From NCBI RefSeq assembly GCF_030272615.1, contig NC_081407.1:262806574-262870573 (forward strand): 64,000 nucleotides of DNA. The letters are read 5' to 3'. A program made the translations under genes and the position numbers. Origin of the DNA: Cryptomeria japonica (Eukaryota > Streptophyta > Pinopsida > Cupressales > Cupressaceae). The notes under the pieces were generated by a model. The model made no database searches. It had not been told where the DNA came from and saw only the letters and a program-made list of their open reading frames with translations. This document shows, piece after piece, positions 46,121 to 57,754 of the stretch. Numbering within the stretch: the first letter of the stretch is position 1; each line of letters starts with the position of its first letter.

Positions 46121-46970
46121 TGTTAGGGTTCCCACAGATACTGAGAGGGGGGGGTGAATCAGTATCTGACCGGTAATGAAATTTTATTAAAACTGAATAT
46201 GAAGAATATAAAGTAACAGTATACCGGTATGCAAGAATTAATGCAAATAACAAAATCAAAAGCATCCACATGAAAAGAACACCATAACACAAGATGTTTA
46301 ACGAGGAAACCCGGTGTGGGAAAAATCTTGGTGGGATTTGTGACCCACAATATTCACTTACTAGCCAATAAGAGAATATTACTTACAATAGGGGCCTGCA
46401 CATGCAGGAAGGCCAACTGCCTAGAGCTCACTGCTCAACAAGAAGTCACACTGACTTACAAAGAGGATTTACACAAATCTAATATTCTGTACTGCTTTAC
46501 AATAGCATCTTCAATGCCAGATTTAGTATCGGTTCTTGCTCTGTTCTTTACATATACCCTTGACCTACAATTTGCACATTAGGTCTGCCTTATAATTTAT
46601 TTATTACATTCTCTCCATATCCTACAAATTCCTACAATGATCTCTTTTATATACAAGAGTCATTTTACAATTTGCCAAGTCAGCTTGCAATGATAAACAA
46701 AATATTACATATCAAAATTCCTGTCGGCCTCTGTGCCGGTATACATATTTCCTTCTGTGCTGGTGTACATCTTCTGTGCTGGTGTACATCTTCTATTTGA
46801 GTAATGCTTTGCCGATATAGTGTCTTGTTGGTGCCATAGGATTGCAAGGTTGCTTGTGTAATGCTTTTCCGGTATAATGTCTTGCCGGCGCCATAGGATT
46901 GCAAGGTTGCCATCAATGACAAAACCTTCAATCACACACAATGTCTCATTGGAGTGTCCATATGCCAACT
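46121..46970 (-). repeat. E2 5' LTR
   Basis: 850 bp; ends GGGAACCCTAACA at 46121. The first base at 46970 has changed (AGTTGG instead of TGTTGG on the minus strand). It holds several (T)GCCGGT motifs at 46730-46890 and the GTCATTGATGGCAAC dyad near 46905-46923. Confidence 0.93.
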
Positions 46971-46975
46971 ATTGC
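46971..46975. repeat. Right target site duplication ATTGC of E2
   Basis: Exact match to 40344-40348. Confidence 0.92.
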
Positions 46976-47477
46976 AACTATTTAAGGTTTGACTTTTTTT
47001 AAACCCTAATTTTGGGTTATCCACTTAATCTTTCATATCTTGAGCTAGAGAACTTTGATTTCTGCACCATCAGTTGCTTTGGAATCATATTTTAGTTCTC
47101 TTTCTTATGAAATGTTCCATGGTGAGTTTTGACCTTGAAGCAAGCCTCGTTATGAACATTTATCATCATCTCTCCTCACAATTCGATGTGGTAAAACTGA
47201 TACCCTGTTTCATCTCACTAATTAGCAAGCCGAAACAGGGGGGCATACAACTACCCTTGAATTTCATCATTTTCCTTAGTAAGCATTTAGGTGATTTTGT
47301 GATTTTATCTAACAATGTGGTTTTGTAGGATGCGGTTCCTAATAATGTACTTTTGATACCACTGGGGGCATTGTTCAACACCTTATGGATATATCCTTTT
47401 TCATGAAATATTTACTTTTCTATACTTTAGCTTGCATATGCACATAGTGTCATATGACCGCTAAAGTGGGGGATAAA
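46976..47477 (+). other. 3' interior of a TGTA-type element
   Basis: Matches 35220-35655 of the nested element in order: tagagaac, ctctttctta, caattcg-tgtggtaaa, gccgaaacagggggg, tgcggttcctaa, and AAAGTGGGGG at 47463-47472. No coding sequence remains. Confidence 0.75.
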
Positions 47478-48233
47478 TGTATCTTCGTAAATTGTACACC
47501 CTTAATTGGGTGGTATAATTCCATGCTTAGGTTTAGCACCTGCCTTAGTATATTTTCATGTTGCCTTTAAAATTTACTTTATGTATTTAATTAATTAATT
47601 TAATTAAATCTAAAATCTTCTTTCATCCCTTCACACATCATAAAATTGGGCCCTTCATCCTAAGTGTGCCCCTTTTTATTTTGTTCTTTCAATTAATTAA
47701 TTCGTCAAAAGCCCTAATTTGTCTTATTTCGACCTTCAAGGCCCAATTTCACATATCAAAACATCTCAAATCATCACATCCTCCTAGGAATCACCTTATA
47801 ATCACAATATCTTACATCCCTTAAAATTTAGAAAAAATTTGGTCAGACCAATGTGATTCACATCGGTCCCTACTTTTTCTCCCTGAATTTTGGGATCATG
47901 TTTCGGTGGTATTATAATGTTTAAAACCGACTTGGTGTGCAAAAATATAATTTCTAGGTCGGCCTATGATTAAAAAAAGTTAGGGTTTCATATATATAGG
48001 CTTTCCTTTCCTCATTTGAAGGATCCATTGACAAGAAATTGAAGGAGCCTCTTATGAAGTGAATCTGCATGTTTATATGAAGTCTTCAACCAAAAAATCG
48101 AGCATTTATCAAGCCTTCATTAACCATTTTCATTATCAATTAAATCTTTGGAGATATTGAAGAATAATAGGAGATCACTAACTGTTCATTGGCTTGTACC
48201 TCTCCCTTGGGGTTTGGTATGGTTTCATGTTAA
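47478..48233 (+). repeat. TGTA-type LTR, cut by copia C1
   Basis: Starts TGTATCTTCGTAAATTGTAC after a polypurine tract and follows the LTR at 8900-10515 closely. It stops at 48233, where the C1 LTR begins; the expected continuation (gttttcatg) is absent, so C1 sits inside it. Confidence 0.8.
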
Positions 48234-49705
48234 TGTTGGCATGATTGCCATAACTAATGCAGATGAAGAATGATGACTGAATTGGTAAATGATTGTTTGT
48301 GATGACATTATGATGAAGAGATTGAGATTGCATGATTGGATGACTTTGATCAGTTATTTGTGTTGTCATTGATGGCAACCGATGTTTACTATGTTGCATT
48401 TTGCCATCTAATTCTTTTTGGTCTACCTGAAAGAGCTTACCAATAAAGAAACATGAAACTGGGAATTAGGACCTTAACTGGTAAATGAGGAAATGTTTTG
48501 ATTAGATATGGTGATTGGTGATGATTGAAGTGTTGTGGTTTGGAATGTGAGTTTGTATTATTGTAATATGTATCTGAACGGATCTGCATCATGTTTTGGT
48601 TATTGAAAATCATGTTTATGATGTTTGTTGTATTTTTGCTAGGGTTTAAGGATAGGTAAAGAATTCTCTTAATCGGTAATGATTTTTAGTTTGCCAGTGA
48701 TCTACATCAAGTTCGAATGTTGGTGATGATGTGGCACAAACCGTGTGAAGTGTTTGAATGATGTTTTGGCATGTTTGGAGAGAGAATTTCTTGGGAATCA
48801 ACAAAGTGCTTAGAAGAGTGTTCTAAGGGTTTAAATTTGTATCAGATCGAGATGAGATGATCATTCAACGATTCTAATTGATTTGTAATTGATTGTAATG
48901 ATCCATATGATGATCAATAATGATCTATGTTGTAAGTCTTAGGGTTTTTTAACTGACTAAGTTGTAAAAGTTATTTATGTCGGTACAGTTGATGTTTGTT
49001 GTGTCGGTGGTTTTAAGAAGTGTGTGAAGCCAAACCAGAGTATGAGATCTACTAGAGTGTAGCAAATTTGGAGCAAGAATTGGATCTGATCAAACAAATA
49101 GTTAAGTAATATACCCAGATCATTCACTATTGTTCTCTAACAATTAAAACAATAAAATCCCTTAACCGGGTAGGTCCTAACAGGGCTTACATTTTAAATC
49201 CCTTAACCAGGTAGCTCAACATCTGAGTGTTAAATCCTCTTGCGAGGTTGATCCTAACAGGGCTCGTCATCTAAATCCCTTAACCTGGTGACTCCTAACA
49301 GGGTCTACTCCTAATAAGGCATCTTTCTAAGCTTCTAACCAGGCTAGGCTCCTAACAGGGCGCATTCTGAAAGAGTGCACAATTTTTGTGGGTACCAATT
49401 CCCACCATGGTTTTTCCCTATTTGGATTTCCATGTGAAAAACATGGTGTTCATATGGTGAATGTTTTTATGTGTTATTATGTTTTACTTTCAGTTTATGC
49501 ATGTTGATGAACACTTCATGAGCAATTCTTATAAACCAGTTTAACAGTTGGTTATTAGTGATTACTAGTAATGGTAAAGAGTTTCTTACTGGTTTATGAT
49601 TGATTTGGTGAAGTTTTATAAGTTTGAGTTTTAAGTTTGAAATTGTTGTTAACACCGATTCACCCCCCCCCCTCTCAGTATTAACCAGATCCTCTAAGAT
49701 TAACA
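48234..49705 (+). repeat. C1 copia 5' LTR
   Basis: Starts TGTTGGCATG and ends CTAAGATTAACA just before a PBS; 1,472 bp. It carries TTGTCATTGATGGCAAC near 48361 and a C-run at 49665-49672. Repeated ctaacagggct / cccttaaccagg segments occur at 49150-49360, as in the E1 LTR. Confidence 0.85.
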
Positions 49706-49707
49706 AT

Positions 49708-49719
49708 TGGTATAAGAGC
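49708..49719 (+). other. C1 primer binding site (one mismatch)
   Basis: TGGTATAAGAGC differs by one base from the initiator tRNA-Met PBS TGGTATCAGAGC, two bases after the LTR. Confidence 0.85.
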
Positions 49720-49759
49720 ATTGCTCCTCTGTGTGCATAAAGATTAACAACTTGAGGGA

Positions 49760-49920
49760 AAGATTATTAAGAAAGATGATGAAGAAGGAGGATCCCAAGT
49801 TTACCCCAAGAACAATTACCAGATATGGAAAAACCGGATGAAGATATACATTAAAGGATTGGGTGCTCAATATTGGAATCATGTGATAAACAAGTATGTT
49901 TCTCCTACTATTAGACAATT
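49760..49920 (+). pseudogene. C1 copia gag N-terminus (capsid start)
   Basis: Codes N-N-Y-Q-I-W-K-N-R-M-K-I-Y-I-K-G-L-G-A-Q-Y-W, the Y-x2-W-x3-M start of a UBN2-type copia gag. It stops at about 49920, where C2 begins on the other strand. Confidence 0.7.
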
Positions 49921-49924
49921 CAAA

Positions 49925-51123
49925 TAACTAGAAGACAACTAAGAGGAGGGGGGGTGAATCAGTTGGCATAGATTACCGAAAGCATTAGCAATTTAAAACA
50001 ACAATATCGGAACCCAAAAAAATAATACCAGAATAGCAGTTAATCCAATTAAGCATAAATAATAATCACATAATAAAAGCCATCCACACAACACCAATAT
50101 TTGTACGTGGAAAACCCAGTCAAGGGAAAAACCATGGTGGGAAGCCTACCCACAGTTAGATAATACTTCTGCAGTAAGTATGTGAATTTACAATGAATTG
50201 GCCTACACTTGCAAGAAGGCCAACAACCTAGAGCACACTGCTCATCACAAAAGGAGTCTCATTGACTACATACAAATCTAGGCTACAATCTGGAGAAGTG
50301 TTGAACTGCAAAAGATAGAATCTCCTATGCCTGAGTACAATTTCAATTAAGCTCAATACCAGAGGACTAAATCCTCTTACAAACCCAATTCGATCTCTAA
50401 TGATCGACCAACTCCTCTGCCTAAATGATATTACATTATTTGCACATTATATTCCTTGACCATGACCTCTTACAATAACCATGATGTTCTACAATGAGAT
50501 CTTACATCTTATTTATGCAAACCCTCAACCATAAACAATCAGGTCAGCCATCAGACAACAAAACAACTACATAATTACAAACCATGTCGGCCTTAGACCA
50601 AAAAAAATAATATCCAACACATAAGATATCCTGATAATACAACAATAGGTCTATCCACAGATTACATCAATGTCATTCCATAACCGAGATCAACCAGGAC
50701 CAAGTATAGGTCCACACACTTCAACAATGATCTCCAAATGCCAAGTCTCAAACATGATCACCAACAACATCCTGAATCTCTATCAAAAGCTACACCAACA
50801 CCAATTATGCAATGCATCAAAGATCTCCACCAAAAGCTCTACCGATGAAACCCTCACCGAAACTAGAATCCAATCTTCTGAGTAAGCATTCAATAACCAA
50901 ACCAAAACCAATTGACCAAATAAGGGTATAAGCATTATGAACAAGCCAATTCCATCACCAGATTATACTAGAGTCAACCGGATCATGTTGTATCCAAGTT
51001 AACCAAAAACCACTCAACCTACCAGGACCAAAAGGGTGTCACTAAAGCATCCAAACAACTAGTGTTAACATCAATGACAAAACATCAATACAACACATAA
51101 TCAATTCCATCAAATGGCCAATA
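49925..51123 (-). repeat. C2 copia 3' LTR
   Basis: On the minus strand it begins TATTGGCCATTTG at 51123 (first bases decayed from TGTTGG) after a GGGGGAGAT tract and ends near 49925 after a GGTGAATC/C-run block. No clean CA end or target duplication could be placed at the left. Confidence 0.75.
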
Positions 51124-51471
51124 ATCTCCCCCTTCGGCATTGATGGCAACACTAGATGTGAATAACATCTAAGTACCAAGAAATGCCAAACAAGTCTCCC
51201 GCTATGGAAGACAACCAACAATCTCCTACATATAGCTCTGAATATCAATGTCTCTCTCCCTTTTAATAATATCTTTGTAAAGTTCTGAATTTCTTTTTCA
51301 CATCACTATCTCTTCCCCTTTGACATCAATGCCAAAAATCTAACAGAAATATCGAAGAAAAAACATAAGCCTATAAATCTCAAAGCTAACTACTCCCCCT
51401 GAGCAGTAGCATCCCACATCAATGTCAAAATGGATAGTATCTCATACTAGACTGATGCCAAACTGCATCAA
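51124..51471 (-). other. C2 3' tail with polypurine motifs
   Basis: Noncoding between the RNase H stop and the LTR. GGGGGAG runs lie at about 51126 and 51393 with a CATTGATGCCGAA-type block, as in E2 and E4. Confidence 0.7.
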
Positions 51472-53560
51472 TCAAGTCTCTGCTAGAGGGGCCAAAACCC
51501 CCAATCTGTCTCTTAGGTACTCAAATGATTCCTTGGATGAAGGTTTAGTGAAAATATCTTCAATATGCTCTTTAGTGTTCACATAAACTAGTTTAACTTC
51601 ATTTGCTTCCACCTTCTCCTTCAAAAAGTTATACTTGATAGATATGTGCTTTGTCTTAGAGTGAAATACTGGATTCTTTGATATCTCAATAGCAATTGAG
51701 TTATAACAATTAATAACTATCGGTGCATCACAATCCACCTTTATATCCTTCAACATTTGATTCATCCATAAAACCTGTGTACAATTAGTAGCAGCAATAA
51801 TATACTCAACTTTAGCAATAGATAAAGAAGTACATGATTGTTTCTTATTGATCCATGAAACCAACTTCTTTCCAAAAAAGAAAGCTCCACCGGAAGTACT
51901 TTTCTGGCCATCAACATTTCCAGCCCAATCAACATCTGTATATGAACATAAAGTAAAGCTATCATCCTTAGGGTACCGCAAACCATATTCTGATGTACCT
52001 TGCAAGTATCTAAAAATACTTTTCACTGCCATCTCATGATTTTCTCTAGGATCACTCTGAAATCTTGAAATAATACAAACAACATTCATAATGCCAGGCC
52101 TAGTCTGAGTCAAATAAAGTAGACCTCCAATCATAGATATGTATCTTGTAGGATTTATCGGTACAAAAACATCTTTCCTTGTCAATTTCTCACTTGTAAC
52201 CATAGGTGTAATTATCAGTTTAGAATCTCCCATACAAAATTTCTTCAACAATTCCTTAGCATATTTAGTTTAACAAATAAAAATACCTTTGTCAGTCTAA
52301 GTAATTTGCAAACCTAAGAAAAATTTCATCTCACCAATCATAGACATCTCAAATTCTTTATCCATGCTCTTAGAAAACTCTATGCATAATTTATCTTCAC
52401 CTCCAAAAATAATGTCATCAACAAATACTTCAACAATCAGTATATCATTATCAATGATTTTATAATATAAATTACTATCATCACCGCCCTTAGTAAAACC
52501 AAGCTTCAAAAGATATTTATCCAACCTTGCATACCAAGCTCTAGGTGCTTGTTTCAATCCATATAAAGCTTTCCTTAACTTGCAAACCATATCAATACCA
52601 TCTGATAGTAAAAAACCATTAGGTTGCTCAATATAAACTTCCTCATCAAGATCCCCATTCAAAAATGCACATTTAACATCCATCTGATAAACCTTGTAGT
52701 TTTTATAAGCAACATAGGCAAGAAATAATCTTAGAGTTTCAATCCTAGTTACCGGTGCAAAAGTTTCTCCATAATCAATTCCTTCCTTCTAAGAATATCC
52801 TTTACAAACCAATCTAGCCTTATTACTTATAACTTTACCATCCTCATTCAATTTATTCCTAAAAACCCATTTAGTTCCAATAACATTATTATTTTTAGGT
52901 CGAGGAACCAAAGTCCATGTTTTATTTTTCTCAATCTGATCTAATTCTTCTTCCATAGCCTTTAACCAAAATTCATCTTTACATGCCTCAATTACTGATA
53001 CCGGTTCAACTTGTGAAATTAAACATACCTCATTAGTTGCCAATCTTCTTCTTATCATCACTCCATTGCTCTTATCCCCAATTATTTGATCTTCAGAATG
53101 ATTCAATCTTACATACCTAGGAGTCTTCTGACTCTCTGTTCCTCTTCCCTGTTCTTCAGTTATAGTAGAGTTCTCTGATGTTGCCAGAGTAACCAGTTCA
53201 ACTCTCTATTCCGATAAACGTGCTACTGGTTCAGATATAATCATTTCCACTATCGGTTCCTTCTGATAAATTTTGATTTGACTTTTTCTCAGCTCATCTA
53301 CTTTGACATTAGCACTCTCCACTATTCTCTGTAATCCCTTTTTATAACATCTATATGCTTTCCTTTAATTAGAATAACCAAGAAGTATGCATTCATCACT
53401 TCTAGGATCAAATTTCCCAATAGTATCATCTCTCCTGATATAACATTTACTACCAAAAATTCTAAAATACTTAACTGTAAGTGTATTTCCAAACCATAAT
53501 TCATTTGCATGCTTATCGTCTTATTTAAAATATGTGCTTGAGTGCTATTATTAGTCAAGC
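51472..53560 (-). pseudogene. C2 Ty1/copia pol: integrase end, RT and RNase H
   Basis: Read on the minus strand from 53560: integrase C-terminus (E-L-W-F-G ... F-G-S-K-C-Y-I-R-R-D, L-G-Y-S-N), linker, RT ([49 protein letters not shown]) and RNase H (G-L-L-Y-L-T-Q-T-R-P, Y-T-D-V-D-W-A-G, K-T-K-H-I-S-I-K-Y-N, E-D-I-F-T-K). Stops include TAG after G-Y-S (52789) and TAG after L-Q-I-T (52297). The 5' half with gag, protease and integrase core is missing to the right of 53560. It is a copia relic whose 3' tail matches E2. Confidence 0.9.
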
Positions 53561-53800
53561 ACCACTAGTTTATTTTTATTTCCATGTAAAACTACTACTT
53601 ACTGGGAGCTTATGTTTTTTTTTTTTTTTAAACTTCTTCTTAAGTTTCGTAGCTTTCCTTGTTATATCAAAAGATTTTCCATGGGCTTTACTTCTATATT
53701 AAGTCTAAATATTTTAATAGAAACTCCATTTTCTTAGTTTCTTTTTAAATTTACATTTCCTTATACAAGAAAAGATAACTTTTAGTTATTTATTAATAAA
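53561..53800. other. AT-rich DNA between C2 and the SINE
   Basis: No gene or repeat end is recognisable; it includes a T-run near 53610-53625. Confidence 0.45.
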
Positions 53801-53816
53801 ATATGTAAACTTTATT
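53801..53816. repeat. Left target site duplication of the SINE
   Basis: ATATGTAAACTTTATT; the right copy at 53946-53961 is ATATGTAAACTTTACT, with one mismatch. Confidence 0.88.
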
Positions 53817-53945
53817 GTACAACCTGAGTTGGCCTAGTGGTGGAGAACTTGTGCTCTTGAAAGAGAGGTCACAAGTTCAAATCCCACAAGGGGGTAGGGT
53901 ATGTACACCTTATCAGCTTCGACCCATTACCAATAAAAAAAAAAT
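53817..53945 (+). mobile_element. tRNA-derived SINE
   Basis: About 129 bp with a pol III A box TGGCCTAGTGG (53830-53840, fits TRGYNNANNGG) and B box GTTCAAATC (53875-53883, fits GWTCRANNC), 34 bases apart. The body ends in an A-rich tail (53934-53945) and is bounded by a 16 bp target duplication. SINEs are copied by LINE enzymes; no LINE is in the window. A plain tRNA pseudogene is excluded by the extra 3' body and the long duplication. Confidence 0.88.
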
Positions 53946-55301
53946 ATATGTAAACTTTACTTCATTTCATAAATACTCGTTTTAATATATAATTTATTTA
54001 TTTTTTTCATTTTTGATAAAATATGTATAAAAGAAAATTTATGTAAATTTATAATTAATAATTGATATATGAATTTCTTCTTCTTTTCTTAATTTTTTTT
54101 AAAATAAGGAACTTTATCTTTTTTATTTCATGCATAGAAATATTTTATTAATTATTTCATTAATCATGCATTTTTTAATAGAACATTAATATATATTATA
54201 GTTTATAATATTTAACTTGGAACCAAAATATATGTAGTAAAATATAATTATTTAATTTAATAAAATAATATATATATCAAAAAAATTAATTATATAAAAT
54301 AAATAATTTACATAATTATGAGAAATCAATAAAAGAAGCGATTTTTATTTTTCTAACAACTTATTTTCAAACAAGCGCATTATAAACAAGTACTTAATAT
54401 ATTCATTTTATTTATTATTTTAAAAGAAAAATCATATAACAAAATATATATACTTATATTTCAATTGGCTTTTAAATATAAAAAAATAAGGGAAAAATAA
54501 GGGTTGGGACAGTGCAGGTTGTCACATTTGGCTTTACACCTACCAATTGCACTTCCTTGGAAGTTTCTTTTTCTTTTCAATGAATCCATTCAAGGCATAG
54601 CTACACATCTTTGAGGCATTCTGTCAAACAAAAATGACACAACGCACCTTCTTTGTGCTTTCACGTTTTGCAAGCTTATCGATAATTCTCTAAACATATT
54701 GGGTTTGCTACAAAAACAAAATTCGCTTAAACATTGGGTTTGTTACAAAACACAGATTTCATTGACACATTGGGTTTGCTACATACATAGAATTTGCTAA
54801 CACATAGTGTTTGTTGTTTTACTTCTTTCATGTGGGTGTAATGGGCTTATGGATGCATTGAAAATCATGACACGAGAGCTTTTGTAAGTGTTGAAATAGT
54901 TTATTTAAGTCATTTGTTCACATTTTATCTAGTTTTTACTAACCATCATCTAACAAAGGGTGTAGCTGCAACATATCAAGGAGGAGTTCTAACCAAATCT
55001 GTTACAGGTTGTGCAAGGCTTCGAACCTTCTAAATTGTGCAAATTCATCAATCATAGGATAGTCACTTTTACATTTTGACAATAACTGGGTTTTAAAAAG
55101 AACAATCATTTTTCCATGAAGGTTAAAAAGAACAATTCACCTTTCAAGCAATTGCATTATGAAAATTATCTTTTTCCAAACAAATTTGAGTTCATGTTTT
55201 GGAAACAAGTGGTAAAAAGAACAAATTCACATTTTTCTATCTTGGTTTTAAAAGAACTTCATGTTTGTTGGAGAAACATCTTGTTGGATTAATGGGGAGA
55301 T
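53946..55301. other. AT-rich DNA and possible element tail
   Basis: 53962-54500 is very AT-rich with no features. 54500-55301 has repeated gggtttgctaca and aaaaagaacaa blocks and ends with a GGGGAGAT polypurine run at 55294-55301 just before an LTR. No coding domain is recognisable. Confidence 0.5.
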
Positions 55302-56649
55302 TGTTGGGATAATGTGTAAATATGTGTTTGGATTGACTGAGTGAAGTGTTGTCATTGATGTCAACATATTCCTCTATGTGTTCTAGTGTTGCAATCAGAT
55401 TAAGTGAGTTGGTTTGGCTAGTGTGTTGTAGATGAGTTGTTATGGATTAAAGGGTTTTGTGATAAGTATCTTTAGTTGATTCAACTCAAGTTTCAGTGGT
55501 TCGTATGGAGAATTTATTGAATTATGAGATCCAATATTGCAGTTGGTTTTTTAGTTTCTCATTGTTGATTATTGTTCTAGATTTTGCTCTGCATTGTAAT
55601 ATCTTGGTTTGTGGATTTGGTAGAGTGTTTGGGATATTCTAGTGTGTCCTCAATTTAGATGGTTTGTTATTTGGATGTCCGCAAGTGAATATTTCAGTTT
55701 GACAGTCATTGCAGTTAGTGTTCTTGAAGTTCAGTATAATGATGATGAAGGTTCTAGTAAGTGGTGTTGGTGTGGTTGTTTCTATGATAATTCATGATGC
55801 TTGTGGATGTTTCTAGATCATGTTCTATTTGTGTTGATGTTCTGCATTGATCAGTGAGTGTGCTATTGATGATTTTCTCTAGTCCGGTGGTGTTCTTCAT
55901 GTTCTTGGCCGACATGATGATTGTAGCATGTCACAGATGTTTGAGGCATAATTATTGGAGGTGTTTCATGTTGGAGGTATTGAATTAGGTCCATACTGTG
56001 TCTTAGCTGACATTGTTTTGGTCCAAATTTAATATTGTAGTGTGTATGGTTATATTTTTTTATAATTTTTGATATGTGTTGAGTCGACCTTGAAAGATAG
56101 GTTGATGATATGTATAAATAAATGTAATAATCATGCGAGAGAGGTATCTGTGTGTGGTAATAATTATTTGATCTTTTGGAAGTAGTGAAATAGTGTGAAG
56201 AAGTGTGAAAAAGTGCGGAAGAGCATAATATGTGTTATGTGCTTAACTGGAACTGTAACCATGCATGAGGAGATTCTATTCTATCAGTTCATGATCTTCC
56301 AAATGTAATTCAAATATGTTTGTAAGATAGTGAGTCTTCCTTGGGTTGTAGCCCTTTGTTGTTTTTGAGCAGTGAGCTCTAGACAGTGTGCCTGAATGCA
56401 TGTACATTCCCCATTGTAATATTTCATATACTTCTAACAGGGTATCATCATATTGTGGGTAGGTTCCCATCATGGTTTTTCCCTTGACCAAGTTTTCCAT
56501 GTCAAAAATATTGGTGTTACGTGTGTTATTGATGTGGTGTTGATTTATGCTTTCACACTTAATTATCAGATCTGAATTGTGTTTGAGTTAAGAAAAGATT
56601 TTGAGAAAACTAATTCACCCTCTCTCAGTTTTCTACCATGTTCCCAACA
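55302..56649 (+). repeat. Copia-type LTR (3' or solo)
   Basis: Starts TGTTGGGA and ends TCCCAACA, perfect 8 bp terminal inverted repeats, 1,348 bp. It holds TTGTCATTGATGTCAAC at about 55347-55364 and a ctaattcaccctctctca block near its end. A purine run precedes it; the next five bases on either side (gagat, catct) are not a duplication. Confidence 0.82.
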
Positions 56650-56760
56650 CATCTCCATAATGCTATTCATAATTGCGATGAACTAAAAAAACCAAGTGTA
56701 TATTATGATTGGTGCACTTGCACATTCTATTAGCATAAAATCTATTTTCATCTTTAGAAA
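56650..56760. other. Short unassigned DNA between two LTRs
   Basis: No feature seen in 111 bp. Confidence 0.4.
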
Positions 56761-57677
56761 TGTTGGCAATTGACACTCTATTGGTTGGTTTCACTATGTT
56801 TTCATTGATGGAAACATGATTTTGTGTTCCGACTTCATATGGTGTACCGATAGGAACTTCACAGATTCTACACCGGTACCGGTAGGTCGGAAAGATTTCT
56901 TTGGTCACCAGTAATGCAGGCCGACATGGTATAGTAAAGGTTATCGATATTAGAGGCCGACATATCTTGGATCTGGCATCAGCAATTTGTTTCAATGTTT
57001 ATACATTTATGTTATCTAGCCGACATGTAATTTGATATTATATATATCTTTGTAAGCCAACATAAGGCATAAAATTGTATAGGGTATATAGTTTAGTTAA
57101 GATTAGATCATTTTGATATAGATAGACAATGGACATAGTAATGGATATGTGAATGTAATATGATGCAAAATTATTCAGAGAGATTATGTATGGGGTAATT
57201 ATTATAAGGGTTATTCTGGTAAGGGTTTAGGGTTTCAAACCAGAATAGACAGAGCTTAAACCAGAACTATATTCTGGCATAGAAGATGTTATCTTAGTAG
57301 TTCACACTTCTTTGGATTGTAGTCTGGAATTTTATGTAGTCAGTGAGACTCCTATTGTGATTGAGCAGTGTGCTCTAGGTTGTAAGCCTTCCTGCAAGTA
57401 CAAGCCCCTCATATTTTGTAATATCTCTTCATATGGCCAGTGGATTGATATTGTGGATCACAAAACCCACCATGGTTTTTCCTCTTTGAGGTTTTTCATG
57501 TATAAATCTATGTGTTATGATTCTCATTTATGTGATTGGCTTATTAGTTGCTTTACTTCTTTCAATTATGTTTATACTGGTATATCAATTCATGTATGGA
57601 TGTTTTAATAAGGCTAAAATTTATTATTCCAGTATAACGCTGATTCACCCCCCTCTTAGTGTTATTGGTTTCCAACA
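56761..57677 (+). repeat. E3 5' LTR
   Basis: Starts TGTTGGCAATTG and ends GGTTTCCAACA; 917 bp. It carries TTTCATTGATGGAAAC near 56800 and clustered accggtaccggta / ggccgacat motifs near 56870-56960. Confidence 0.93.
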
Positions 57678-57679
57678 AT

Positions 57680-57692
57680 TGGTATCAGAGCC
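57680..57692 (+). other. E3 primer binding site (initiator tRNA-Met type)
   Basis: TGGTATCAGAGCC two bases after the LTR. Confidence 0.95.
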
Positions 57693-57754
57693 TTGTGCCT
57701 TGGAGGAATTGGAGGAAGTTTAACAGCTTGAGAAAGATCCTAAAACCAGAATCC

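Larger units (their letters stand above)
40349..46970 (-). mobile_element. E2: complete pol-less copia-derived element (gag plus ORF2)
   Basis: A 6,622 bp element with LTRs of 849 and 850 bp, PBS for initiator tRNA-Met, polypurine tract and 5 bp target duplication. On the minus strand the order is LTR, PBS, gag-like ORF (46049-45045), ORF2 (44590-41389), GGGGGAG tail, LTR. No protease, integrase, RT or RNase H motif appears in any frame I read. It is therefore non-autonomous. The PBS, LTR type and zinc-knuckle gag tie it to copia. It is the type copy for E1, E3 and E4. Confidence 0.92.

Noticed and set aside
53817-53945. A tRNA gene.
   Set aside because: A and B boxes are present, but the 3' body, A-rich tail and 16 bp duplication show a SINE.
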